Positions 27,162 through 36,061 of a stretch of 37,450 bases of DNA are shown here, one piece after another. The translations under genes were made by a program, and so were the position numbers. How positions within the stretch are numbered: position 1 is the stretch's first letter; each line of letters opens with the position of its first letter. Location: contig CACBPT010000008.1 in the NCBI GenBank assembly GCA_902541245.1, positions 1-37,450 on the forward strand. Direction: 5' to 3'. The DNA comes from an uncultured SAR86 cluster bacterium. Lineage in GTDB: Bacteria > Pseudomonadota > Gammaproteobacteria > Magnimaribacterales > D2472. A model generated the notes under the pieces. The model ran no database searches and was not told where the DNA came from. It worked only from the letters and a program-made list of their open reading frames with translations.

Positions 27162-27801
27162 TAAAGAACTCCATATGATTAGGACTAAAATAACTTTCAG
27201 ATTCAAATTTGACTTGATCGCCTTGAAGTGAGATGTATCCTTTTGCTATATCTGCAATGACTTTTGGATAAACCGCGTGCTCAATTTTATGAATTCGATT
27301 AATTAGTTTTGTCTCAGATTGTGAGGGATCAATTTTTAAAGCGCCCTGAGTAATTATTGGCCCACCATCAAGCTCATTATTGACATAATGCACAGATATA
27401 CCATGCATTAAGTCTCCATTTTCAATAGCTTGCTTATGCGTATTTAATCCAGGATAGTTGGGCAATAATGAAGGATGGATATTGATTAGTTTTCCACTTA
27501 AAGCGTCTGTAAAATCCTTTGAAAGAATTCGCATAAATCCAGCAAGCACAACTAAGTCTGGTTCTATGGGAAGTATCTGTTCTAATAAAGCCTGATCAAA
27601 TTCTTCTCTTGAATTATATTTTTGATGTTCAATCACCTTGCTCATCAAATGAAATTTTTTAGCACGTTCCAAACCTTTGACATCAGTTTGATTTGAAATT
27701 ACAAGTTCAACGGAAGCTGGTATGTTGCCTATTTTACATGCTTTCGCAATGGCTTCTAAATTGGAGCCACCGCCTGAAATTAGCACCACTATTTTTTTCA
27801 T
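27154..27801 (-). CDS. purN: Phosphoribosylglycinamide formyltransferase
   Basis: VVLISGGGSNLEAI; LAGFMRILSKDF; INIHPSLLPNYPGLNTHKQAIENGDLMHGISVHYVNNELDGGPII. Confidence 0.98.
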   Translation of the reverse strand: MKKIVVLISGGGSNLEAIAKACKIGNIPASVELVISNQTDVKGLERAKKFHLMSKVIEHQKYNSREEFDQALLEQILPIEPDLVVLAGFMRILSKDFTDALSGKLINIHPSLLPNYPGLNTHKQAIENGDLMHGISVHYVNNELDGGPIITQGALKIDPSQSETKLINRIHKIEHAVYPKVIADIAKGYISLQGDQVKFESESYFSPNHMEFFNV

Positions 27802-27803
27802 TA

Positions 27804-28823
27804 TTAATAATATCGAATTTGTTCTTTGAGATTACTTTCAGTAATTGAGCCAATTTCAAAGGTACGCAACTTATGAATTGATAAAATTTTTTGTGCTTTT
27901 GCTAGATCTGTTTTGTCTATGATATATATCATTCCGATCCCGCAATTAAATATCCTCAACATGTCTGCTTGAGAAATTCTTCCTTTTTCTTGAAGCCACT
28001 TGAAAGCCTTAGGAAATTTCCATGATGATAAATTTATATCTGCCACCAATCCACTTTTAAGAATACGAGGAATATTTTCTGTTAAACCGCCTCCAGTAAT
28101 ATGTGCCATACCTTTGACATTAATTTTTTTAATTAGTTCTAAAATAGGCGCAGTATACAAATGAGTCGGTTTGAGCAATGCATGCAGTATTGAGTCAGGA
28201 GCTTTATGTTTTTTAATAATTGAGCGTATTAATGAATAGCCATTTGAATGAGGACCACTAGATTCAATTCCAATAATTATATGTCCAGACTTTATATTTT
28301 TTCCATCAATTATTTTGCTCTTCTCAACAACGCCAACAGAAAAGCCAGCTAAATCAAAATTATTCTTTACATAATGGCCTGGCATCTCAGCAGTTTCTCC
28401 TCCTAGAAGGGCGCAATTACTTTTTTTACATGCTTTAGCAATGCCCTTTACAATTTTTGCAGTTGATCTAGGTTCGAGTTTTGAGGCAGCAAAGTAATCT
28501 AAGAAAAATAAGGGTTCTGCACCACATGTGATCATATCATTAACACACATAGCAACTAAGTCTTGCCCAGTGAGATGTATTTTATTGTGTATTTGACTCA
28601 GAGACACTTTAGTTCCAACGCCATCGGCGCAACCTACCAAAACAGGATTTTTATACTTGGATCCAAGTTGAAAAAGACCTGCAAAACCTCCAATCCCTCC
28701 AAGGACTCTTTTATCATGAGTTGCATTGACACTAGCTTTAATAGATTTAACTAACTTATTTCCTTTTTCAATATTTACGCCAGCCTTTGCATAAGGATCT
28801 GTAGGTTTTGTTTTACTAGTCAT
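27804..28823 (-). CDS. purM: Phosphoribosylformylglycinamidine cyclo-ligase
   Basis: YAKAGVNIEKGNKLV; GCADGVGTKV; CALLGGETAEMPGHY; HITGGGLTENIPRIL. Confidence 0.98.
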   Translation of the reverse strand: MTSKTKPTDPYAKAGVNIEKGNKLVKSIKASVNATHDKRVLGGIGGFAGLFQLGSKYKNPVLVGCADGVGTKVSLSQIHNKIHLTGQDLVAMCVNDMITCGAEPLFFLDYFAASKLEPRSTAKIVKGIAKACKKSNCALLGGETAEMPGHYVKNNFDLAGFSVGVVEKSKIIDGKNIKSGHIIIGIESSGPHSNGYSLIRSIIKKHKAPDSILHALLKPTHLYTAPILELIKKINVKGMAHITGGGLTENIPRILKSGLVADINLSSWKFPKAFKWLQEKGRISQADMLRIFNCGIGMIYIIDKTDLAKAQKILSIHKLRTFEIGSITESNLKEQIRYY

Positions 28824-28836
28824 TTACAATAAAAAT

Positions 28837-29856
28837 ATGAATCAAAAATTAAAAATCTTATTTTTGCTGAACTTCCTTTTAATTAATCTAGTATCTAGCA
28901 AAGAGTTACCAACATTGTTTGAAATAACGATTTCTTCTGATCAGTATACCAATACTAACGATGGATTGAATAAAGCTTTCAATAGATTGATTCAAAAACT
29001 TTCTGGATCAAGAAGTAAAAAATTTTTATGGAGAATTGGTGATGCTGAGCTAAAAAAGATTGATTTTGTTTCTTCTTATTCTACTCAAATGATAGAGGAC
29101 AAAGAATATTTATCAGTTTTGTTTAATAGTGATTTGCTTATTCCACAATTACGTCAATTAGACATACCCCTAATAGGTTTTAATCGGCCAGTTATTCTCT
29201 TTTTAATTAAGCTTGACACTGGTGAATCATCTCCAATTTACATAGACGGAAGCCAATCTGCTAATTCATTTGCAGTTGAGATAAAACAAATGTTTGAGGA
29301 TATATCTCGAGATAGAGGAGTTTATCTTGAGCTGCCTGAATTTGACTTAGAGGATCAAAATTTACTTAAGCAAACAAATATACTTTTCTCTCCATCAACC
29401 CATATACAAGAAAAATTTTATAACGATGCTTTTTTATCCATTGAGATGATAAGAATTGGTATTAATCAATGGACCATTAGTGGAGACTTGAAAACTCTTT
29501 CAACTATTCAAGAGAAGGAGGTATTGAATTATCTCCAAAATGACGTTCAGAACTTTTTAGATAATTTTCTAGAAGTTCAGCAGCTAGAACCTGGAAAATC
29601 AGGAGAAAAGATTATCATTTCTGTTGCTGGTTTAAATAATTTTAAGGATTTTCAATCAGTTGAATCTGAGCTGGATAAAATTTTTGCTATTGAATCTAGA
29701 ACTTTTCGCTCATTTGAGCCAAAGAGGATTGATTACAGCGCTCAATTATTCCAAACAAAAGAATCATTAATTAAGGAACTTCGAGGCAGCACTAATTTCT
29801 TAATCAAAAAATATAAAGAAGAGAATAATCAATTAGAACTAGAATATTTAAATTAG
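28837..29856 (+). CDS. DUF2066 domain-containing protein
   Basis: Divergent from purM, upstream of CDP-alcohol phosphatidyltransferase and hda (conserved gammaproteobacterial order); signal peptide; LNKAFNRLIQKLSGS. Confidence 0.78.
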   Translation: MNQKLKILFLLNFLLINLVSSKELPTLFEITISSDQYTNTNDGLNKAFNRLIQKLSGSRSKKFLWRIGDAELKKIDFVSSYSTQMIEDKEYLSVLFNSDLLIPQLRQLDIPLIGFNRPVILFLIKLDTGESSPIYIDGSQSANSFAVEIKQMFEDISRDRGVYLELPEFDLEDQNLLKQTNILFSPSTHIQEKFYNDAFLSIEMIRIGINQWTISGDLKTLSTIQEKEVLNYLQNDVQNFLDNFLEVQQLEPGKSGEKIIISVAGLNNFKDFQSVESELDKIFAIESRTFRSFEPKRIDYSAQLFQTKESLIKELRGSTNFLIKKYKEENNQLELEYLN

Positions 29857-29858
29857 CA

Positions 29859-30410
29859 ATGAGTAAATATTTTATATTTTTACCGAATTTACTCTCCATA
29901 ATTAGAATTTATCTGATGTATCCATTGCTTACTTTTATTTTAGAGGAAAATTATATTTTTGCTTTATATGTATTTATTGTTGCCGCTGCTACTGATGGGC
30001 TCGATGGTTATCTAGCAAGAGTTATGAATTGGCAAACTGACTTGGGCAAGATTCTTGATCCAGTTGCTGACAAGGTTTTGTTAATTGGAACTATATTAAT
30101 CTTATGGATTAATAACCATATCCCAATATACGTACTCATTGTTTTTGTGCTTCGAGATTTCATCATCATCATGGGAGCAGCGTTTCATATGACGGTGTAT
30201 GAGACTGCAACTCCTAACCCAAATATTTTTGGAAAAATTACCACCTTCGTTCATATTGGTTATTTAGTGGGTGTTTTTATAGATATTATTTTTGCACTTA
30301 ATATTATCAACTTTTTTATAGATGTGTTCGTAGCCTTGATAACTATAACTAGTTTACTTTTATATGGTTACAACTGGTTCAAACTCACCGCTGAGTTAAA
30401 TCGTGGATAA
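29859..30410 (+). CDS. CDP-alcohol phosphatidyltransferase family protein
   Basis: ATDGLDGYLARVMNWQTDLGKILDPVADKVLL matches the family D-x2-DG-x2-AR-x8-G-x3-D-x3-D motif. Confidence 0.95.
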   Translation: MSKYFIFLPNLLSIIRIYLMYPLLTFILEENYIFALYVFIVAAATDGLDGYLARVMNWQTDLGKILDPVADKVLLIGTILILWINNHIPIYVLIVFVLRDFIIIMGAAFHMTVYETATPNPNIFGKITTFVHIGYLVGVFIDIIFALNIINFFIDVFVALITITSLLLYGYNWFKLTAELNRG

Positions 30411-31107
30411 TCCAAAGCAACTAATTTTTCCATTTCAGCTTAATCAAAAGGCATCTTTTAATAACTTTTTTTGCTCATCAGATAATCGCAACCTAATAAC
30501 TCGACTTAGTGACATTGTTTCAAGTAATGATGTGCATGAAATAATAATTAGTGGGGAGAAAAGCGCAGGAAAATCTTTCTTGATACAAGCCATTTGTAAC
30601 GAGCTAGGCCTAAAGGATAAAAAATTTGCTTTTGTTCCTATGAATAAAGTCATCAATATGGGCATTGAAATTTTCCAAGATTTAGCATACTTGGATGCGA
30701 TCTGTATTGATGATCTGCAACTAATATTATCAAGCGAAGACTGGGAAAAAGCTCTATTTAATTTAATAAATGAGTGCCAGCAATCTTGTTGCAGTCTAAT
30801 ATTCTCTCTTGGTGATACTCAATCATTAGATAAAGTCACTAAATTGCCTGATTTGCTATCAAGAATTAAGCGAATGGAATTTATGACCTTGCAAGCAGTG
30901 CAAAATGATGAACTTAGGCAAGCACTAGATTTTGTGTCTGACAAATTAGAAATCAAAATAGAAAAAGCTGAGTTAGATTTTTTATTAAAACATCAGACTA
31001 GGAAGTTTTCACTCCTAGTTAAAAATCTTCTTTCGTTGGATCAGCAAGCAGCCTCTCTAAAAAGAAGGATAACGATTCCCCTGATTAAAGAGACTCTAAA
31101 ACTTTAA
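30403..31107 (+). CDS. hda: DnaA-family regulatory inactivator Hda
   Basis: GTG start; IFPFQLNQKASFNNFF; Walker A GEKSAGKS; CIDDLQLI Walker B; DnaA-like without DNA-binding domain. Confidence 0.9.
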   Translation: MDNPKQLIFPFQLNQKASFNNFFCSSDNRNLITRLSDIVSSNDVHEIIISGEKSAGKSFLIQAICNELGLKDKKFAFVPMNKVINMGIEIFQDLAYLDAICIDDLQLILSSEDWEKALFNLINECQQSCCSLIFSLGDTQSLDKVTKLPDLLSRIKRMEFMTLQAVQNDELRQALDFVSDKLEIKIEKAELDFLLKHQTRKFSLLVKNLLSLDQQAASLKRRITIPLIKETLKL

Positions 31108-32933
31108 TCAAGATCAATCATGCAATCTTGACAAGTAAAAAGTGCTTTAGGCTGTTGGATTTCTTCGAGTGTTTCATACAGATTTGCTATACCATCAAGG
31201 GCAGATAAAACTTTTGATTTTGGGATTGAAATATCAAAATTCTCAAGAAGTTCTTTAATAATTAGCTCTTCCGGAGATAGTTTTTGACCATAATATTCAA
31301 CCTGATAATCATCCAATTCAGCCATCTTAGCAGCATAAGCAATTGCATTCTCAATGCCCCCAATCTCATCTATCAAACCTATCTCTTTTGCGCTTGTAGC
31401 GATCCACACTCTACCGCCAGCAATTTTATTTATGTCTTCGTATGATTGAGATCTTGAATCAGCTACAAAGTTAACAAATCGATCATATGCATCAGCTCCC
31501 CATGCAGAAAATATTTTATCCAAGTCATCATCGATAGCCTGAGTTAGATCCCAACCGCCATGCTTAGAAGTAACCACACCATCATAATTAATTCCAATAT
31601 AATCCATTGCGTCTTCTAATGTTGGTATTGCAATTGCTACACCTATAGATCCAGTGATCGTTGTTGGTTCAGCAAAAATATAATCTGCTGGAGTTGAGAT
31701 ATAAACTCCTCCAGATGCTGCATAATCCCCCATAGATACCACTATATTAATGCCTTTTTTCTTAGCTGCAGATAATTCATCTCTCATCATTTCACTGGCA
31801 ATGATAGAGCCACCTGGGCTATTAACTCTAAATACAATAGCTTTTGTATTTTCGTCTTCGTGAGCAGATCTAATTTGTTTTACAACACCATTTGCACCAG
31901 CAACACCTGGAGCTATGTCACCTGGCATAATTGCACCTTCTGCTGTAATTACAGCAATTTGATTATCGCTATCAAAGATGTCCTTATCTAACTGCTTAAA
32001 ATATTCCTTGAAAGAAATAGTTTTATAAGTTTCTGTATCAGCTCCCTCATCTAGACCAAATTCTTCAATCATGTATTGACGAAATTCAGGAAATGATTTT
32101 GTGCCATCAATAATATTATTTGCTTCGGCGTAGGCGATATTTCCCATTGCCGCTTCACCAAAAAATCCTACATAGTTGTCAGCAAATGCCTGAATATCAT
32201 TAGATTTAACTCCGCGTCCCTTAGCCATTAGAGATTTCATTTCACTCCAAATTGGGTTGAGCAACGCTTCTCTTTGCAGCCTATCATTTTCTGACATGTC
32301 AGTTCTTGTATTTCCCTCTACCGCAGATTTGAAATCACCTTGAGAATAATTGTGAAAATTGATTTTTAAATTTTCATATAACTCTTTTTGATACGGTCGC
32401 ACGCCTCCGAGACCTTGAACGCTAACACTTCCTACTGGATGAACCCATACCTCGGAGGCTTGAGATGCCATTAGATATGAACTTGTTGTCATGAGATCAC
32501 TATATGCTATGACTCTTTTACCGGATTCTCGAAGTGCCTTTAATTCTTTTGCTATGTTAATTGCCGTTGTTGGACCTGCAAATCCTGTAGATGAGAAATC
32601 GATGAATACAGCAGGGATAGCTTCATGATCGGCCACTTCTCTGATTATTTTTACTAGATCTCTTGCTTGAATTTGATCTGATGATGGGCCAGCAGCAAGG
32701 CTAGCAAGAAAATCTGATCCAAAAACTTCTTGATCAACCACAATCCCTTGAGGATCAATGAAGAGAACTCTGCCACTTGGATCTACAGCTTTTGGTCCAG
32801 ATGATGTAAGGGCACCAATAATCAAGACTGTAAAGAATATTAAAACAATTGCTGTTCCAAGATTAAGCATTATTGTCCTAGCTTTATCTAAAAATCTTCC
32901 AAGCCAAGCAAAAATTGATCTAAGTGCGTTCAT
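31104..32933 (-). CDS. sppA: Signal peptide peptidase SppA, 67 kDa type
   Basis: VFRVNSPGGSIIASEMMRDELSAAKKKGINIVVSMGDYAASGGVYIS; duplicated S49 domains; N-terminal TM. Confidence 0.97.
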   Translation of the reverse strand: MNALRSIFAWLGRFLDKARTIMLNLGTAIVLIFFTVLIIGALTSSGPKAVDPSGRVLFIDPQGIVVDQEVFGSDFLASLAAGPSSDQIQARDLVKIIREVADHEAIPAVFIDFSSTGFAGPTTAINIAKELKALRESGKRVIAYSDLMTTSSYLMASQASEVWVHPVGSVSVQGLGGVRPYQKELYENLKINFHNYSQGDFKSAVEGNTRTDMSENDRLQREALLNPIWSEMKSLMAKGRGVKSNDIQAFADNYVGFFGEAAMGNIAYAEANNIIDGTKSFPEFRQYMIEEFGLDEGADTETYKTISFKEYFKQLDKDIFDSDNQIAVITAEGAIMPGDIAPGVAGANGVVKQIRSAHEDENTKAIVFRVNSPGGSIIASEMMRDELSAAKKKGINIVVSMGDYAASGGVYISTPADYIFAEPTTITGSIGVAIAIPTLEDAMDYIGINYDGVVTSKHGGWDLTQAIDDDLDKIFSAWGADAYDRFVNFVADSRSQSYEDINKIAGGRVWIATSAKEIGLIDEIGGIENAIAYAAKMAELDDYQVEYYGQKLSPEELIIKELLENFDISIPKSKVLSALDGIANLYETLEEIQQPKALFTCQDCMIDLD

Positions 32934-32951
32934 AAATTATCTCCTGTAAGT

Positions 32952-33185
32952 TTAAAAATTAAAAAAAAATATTGAGGCGAGGGTTTTTAGCAACATCAAC
33001 AATACAAGTATCAAAAGAGCTGAAGATGTTACGATAATTAAAACTAGGGACAATAAAAAAGTAATTAAAGCTAGAATGATTGAAATTATTTCTGAAAGAA
33101 AAAAACTCATGCATATTGCTAATCCTGTAACTGCGATTATTAATAATGCAAGTGCAATCATCTTAATCGTTATCTTCAAAAACAA
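32952..33185 (-). CDS. Small, highly hydrophobic membrane protein (77 aa)
   Basis: ORF overlaps the end of the XRE regulator by 23 nt, same strand; almost entirely hydrophobic. Confidence 0.5.
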   Translation of the reverse strand: MFLKITIKMIALALLIIAVTGLAICMSFFLSEIISIILALITFLLSLVLIIVTSSALLILVLLMLLKTLASIFFFNF

Positions 33186-33363
33186 AAATTTTTTCTAAAT
33201 CTACTTTAAAATATCTCGTCATCTTCATAACCAATTTTAATGATGGATCAAATTTACCTGTTTCAATAGAGTTAATTGTTTGTCTGCTTACTTTTAAAAT
33301 TGATGCAAGCTCATCTTGACTAATATTATTCTTATTTCTAAGACTCTTAAGGTGATTTTCCAT
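33163..33363 (-). CDS. Small XRE/YozG-like HTH transcriptional regulator
   Basis: LKSLRNKNNISQDELASILKVSRQTINSIETGKFDPSLKLVMKMTRYFKVDLEKIF. Confidence 0.93.
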   Translation of the reverse strand: MENHLKSLRNKNNISQDELASILKVSRQTINSIETGKFDPSLKLVMKMTRYFKVDLEKIFVFEDND

Positions 33364-33821
33364 TAATCAGCTATATACTTTTTATAAAATAAATACCCAC
33401 CGATGCAAGCGCCAGCTGTAAATGCTAAAAAAAATTCATAAAAAGTGGGCTGAAAATTAAAGTATGGTGAAAATACACTGACCAAAGTTCCAAAAACCAC
33501 AAAACCATACGCCCCGCCTGCAAATGCTGAATTGTGATAGCTTTTAAAAAAGTCATCTTGTGTTTGATAGAACATTTTGTAATAGATTGATGCAGTAAGA
33601 AAACAAGCTATTACCAATAATCTAATTATTAATATAAATGGCTTTGCGGAGTCACGAACCTCTATAGGCTCGCCACCTACAAATCCTGTAAATGCTAAGT
33701 GAATGCCTAGAAAAAAACCCCCAAGCGCAAAGAAAATAATCGATCTAATGTAATTTTTTTTGTCTTTTGGATTCAAGGAGGCTACTTCTATCCAAAGACC
33801 CTTATATGTAATTTTTGCCAT
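33363..33821 (-). CDS. Hypothetical multi-TM membrane protein paired with XRE regulator
   Basis: 152 aa with four likely TM helices; 1-nt overlap with the HTH gene; strong promoter upstream. Confidence 0.75.
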   Translation of the reverse strand: MAKITYKGLWIEVASLNPKDKKNYIRSIIFFALGGFFLGIHLAFTGFVGGEPIEVRDSAKPFILIIRLLVIACFLTASIYYKMFYQTQDDFFKSYHNSAFAGGAYGFVVFGTLVSVFSPYFNFQPTFYEFFLAFTAGACIGGYLFYKKYIAD

Positions 33822-33849
33822 TTTAATATTTAAAATTTGGTCTTAATGA

Positions 33850-33886
33850 ATCATATGTAAAGTTTACTTGACTGTCAAGTTTACTT
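33850..33886 (-). promoter_or_regulatory. Sigma70-type promoter overlapped by two operator-like repeats
   Basis: Minus strand TTGACA (33878-33873) - N17 - TATGAT (33855-33850); AAGTAAACTT at 33886-33877 and 33869-33860. Confidence 0.82.
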
Positions 33887-34207
33887 TACATTTAGTTTTT
33901 CCCTTGCAGCGTAGACTCCAACAAAAAATAAAGAAACTATTAATAGTAGCTCTAACAAATTCAAAAGACCGGGATTGGGTAGCCCAAAAACAACGAGACA
34001 TGAACTCATAAAATAGATCAGAATAATGAAACCAAAGACTTGATAAACCTTTGCGGTAGGATTTGTATATGCTTTGTATTCAAAAATCATTAGAGGTAGG
34101 GACCAAATCAATAATCCTATCCAAGGAGTTCCAATAAGCACACCTTTTATTAGGTGATTAAAAATAAGTAATCCATTAAGTATGAGAAAACTTTTTCTAA
34201 GATTCAT
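33881..34207 (-). CDS. DUF2069 family membrane protein
   Basis: Likely start MNLRKSFLILNGLL; PWIGLLIWSLPLMIFEYKAYTNPTAKVYQVFGFIILIYF; located next to wrbA. Confidence 0.82.
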   Translation of the reverse strand: MNLRKSFLILNGLLIFNHLIKGVLIGTPWIGLLIWSLPLMIFEYKAYTNPTAKVYQVFGFIILIYFMSSCLVVFGLPNPGLLNLLELLLIVSLFFVGVYAAREKLNVK

Positions 34208-34802
34208 CGCTATTAAATTTAAAAATGAGGTCAGCCATTCGCATACCGGTTGCTTCAGCAATTTCTTTTTCGGAGGAAGTTATGCCTCCGGATTGATTAG
34301 TGTTTGCAACATGTGATGGTCCATAAGGCGTACCACCACTTTTTGTGATGGAAAGATCAGAAATTGAGTATGGTGATCCAACAAAGATAACTCCTTGATG
34401 CAATAGATAGGTCATAAGGTTAAATAAAGTAATTTCTTGTCCACCATGCATTGATCCAGTCGATGTAAATACGCAACCAAGTTTATTTTCTAGTTCATTA
34501 TTTGACCAAATATCACCAGTTGAATCTAAAAAATATTTTAAAGGAGCGGCCATAGATCCAAATCTAGTTGGAGATCCTAGCGCTATTCCAGCACAATTGA
34601 TTAAGTCCTCCTTAGTGCAATATATAGGTCCATCATCGGGAATGTTTGGCTCAACCGCCTCAGCTACCGAGGAAACCTTTGGCACAGTTCTAATTCTAAC
34701 CTCAAGACCTTTTTTTTCAGCTCCATCGGCAATGGCATGAGCAAGATTCTTTACAGCTCCAGATGCAGAATAAAATAAGATTAGAAGATATTTTTGATGC
34801 AT
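34197..34802 (-). CDS. wrbA: NAD(P)H:quinone oxidoreductase, WrbA/flavodoxin family
   Basis: LLILFYSASGAVKNLAHAIADG; GSPTRFGSMAAPLKYFLDSTGDIW; FTSTGSMHGGQEITL. Confidence 0.92.
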   Translation of the reverse strand: MHQKYLLILFYSASGAVKNLAHAIADGAEKKGLEVRIRTVPKVSSVAEAVEPNIPDDGPIYCTKEDLINCAGIALGSPTRFGSMAAPLKYFLDSTGDIWSNNELENKLGCVFTSTGSMHGGQEITLFNLMTYLLHQGVIFVGSPYSISDLSITKSGGTPYGPSHVANTNQSGGITSSEKEIAEATGMRMADLIFKFNSDES

Positions 34803-34831
34803 AATAGTTTCCTTTTGCATTACTATAAAAC

Positions 34832-35284
34832 ATGAAAATTAAATTACCATTAACTTTATTTTGTCTTTTTCTTATATCATGTGAAAAGGGTGACATAGAG
34901 ATTTTTGATTCTAAGCCTATTTTTAGTTCAAGCCTTAACGGAAAATGGGTTTTAGTAAATTACTGGGCTGATTGGTGCCCGCCATGCATTAAGGAAATAC
35001 CCGAAATCGTTTCTTTTTCAAAAAAAAATCCAGAAGTTAAAGTTTTTGCATTTAATTTTGATCGACTTGATGCAGAGGACTTAAGACCGCAGATTAAAAA
35101 GTTTGGTATTAGCTATCCTTCAATGATCACTCATCCTAAAACATTATGGGGTATCGAAACACCAAAAACCCTACCTGCGACTTATTTTATTTCGCCTACT
35201 GGAGAGATTGTCTTCGCAAGTTTACAACCTCAAAATGAAGCAAGCCTATCATTAATCTATAGAGATTTACAGAATGGAGTTTAA
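34832..35284 (+). CDS. TlpA-like thioredoxin-fold lipoprotein
   Basis: Lipobox FLISC; WVLVNYWADWCPPCIKEIPEI; ETPKTLPATYFISPTGEIVF. Confidence 0.93.
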   Translation: MKIKLPLTLFCLFLISCEKGDIEIFDSKPIFSSSLNGKWVLVNYWADWCPPCIKEIPEIVSFSKKNPEVKVFAFNFDRLDAEDLRPQIKKFGISYPSMITHPKTLWGIETPKTLPATYFISPTGEIVFASLQPQNEASLSLIYRDLQNGV

Positions 35285-36061
35285 ATAATCTTTTTGGATT
35301 AAAGATTCAGGATTAACTTTATTACCATCAAAGTATACGGTCCAATGAAGGTGTGGCCCTGTCACTCTTCCTGTTGATCCAACCTTTCCAATTGGATCAG
35401 ATTGCTCTACAAGATCACCAAATTTAGTTTGTATTTCGCTCATGTGGGCATAAGAGGAAAAGAGCCCATAACCGTGATCAAGAATTACAGTTAGACCTGT
35501 ATAAAAATAATCACCTACTAGTACAACTTTTCCTTTTAATGGAGCGATAATTGGAGTTCCAATTGCACCACTTAGATCTAATGCTAAATGAGCTGATCTA
35601 GGTAAATCATTTATGAATCTCTGTTTACCAAATGGAGATGTTACTCGTCCAGGGACAGGCGGTATAAAGTTAAAGGAGGGTGTAATTTCAGTTGTTGACG
35701 ATTTTAAGGCTTCTTTAATCTCTAATGCTTCTCTGTTCGCCCTTGCTTGATCGCTATCGTTAAGGGTTACTTTACTAGTATCTGTAATTGTAATTCTTGA
35801 TTCACCGAAGTTAACCCAATTAACTTTTATATCTACATGATGTCTTGTTATCAATAAATCTTGCTTAACAAATGGCAAGCTTACTAATTGTTTTACACCG
35901 GAAGGAGTTTTGAAAGTAAGCTGACTTGTAGATAATTTTTGCGGAGCTGGGATAGAAATAATTTCACCGCTTTGGCCTTCAATTAAGTCTAATGCGCAGA
36001 CTTGAAGACTTGTAAATCCAATAAGCAGAATACTTAAAAAATTAATTTTTTTTTGACACAT
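35267..36061 (-). CDS. M23-family metallopeptidase
   Basis: SPFGKQRFINDLPRSAHLALDLSGAIGTPIIAPLKGKVV...; VILDHGYGLFSSYAHMSEI; GRVTGPHLHWTVYFDG. Confidence 0.95.
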   Translation of the reverse strand: MCQKKINFLSILLIGFTSLQVCALDLIEGQSGEIISIPAPQKLSTSQLTFKTPSGVKQLVSLPFVKQDLLITRHHVDIKVNWVNFGESRITITDTSKVTLNDSDQARANREALEIKEALKSSTTEITPSFNFIPPVPGRVTSPFGKQRFINDLPRSAHLALDLSGAIGTPIIAPLKGKVVLVGDYFYTGLTVILDHGYGLFSSYAHMSEIQTKFGDLVEQSDPIGKVGSTGRVTGPHLHWTVYFDGNKVNPESLIQKDYLNSIL

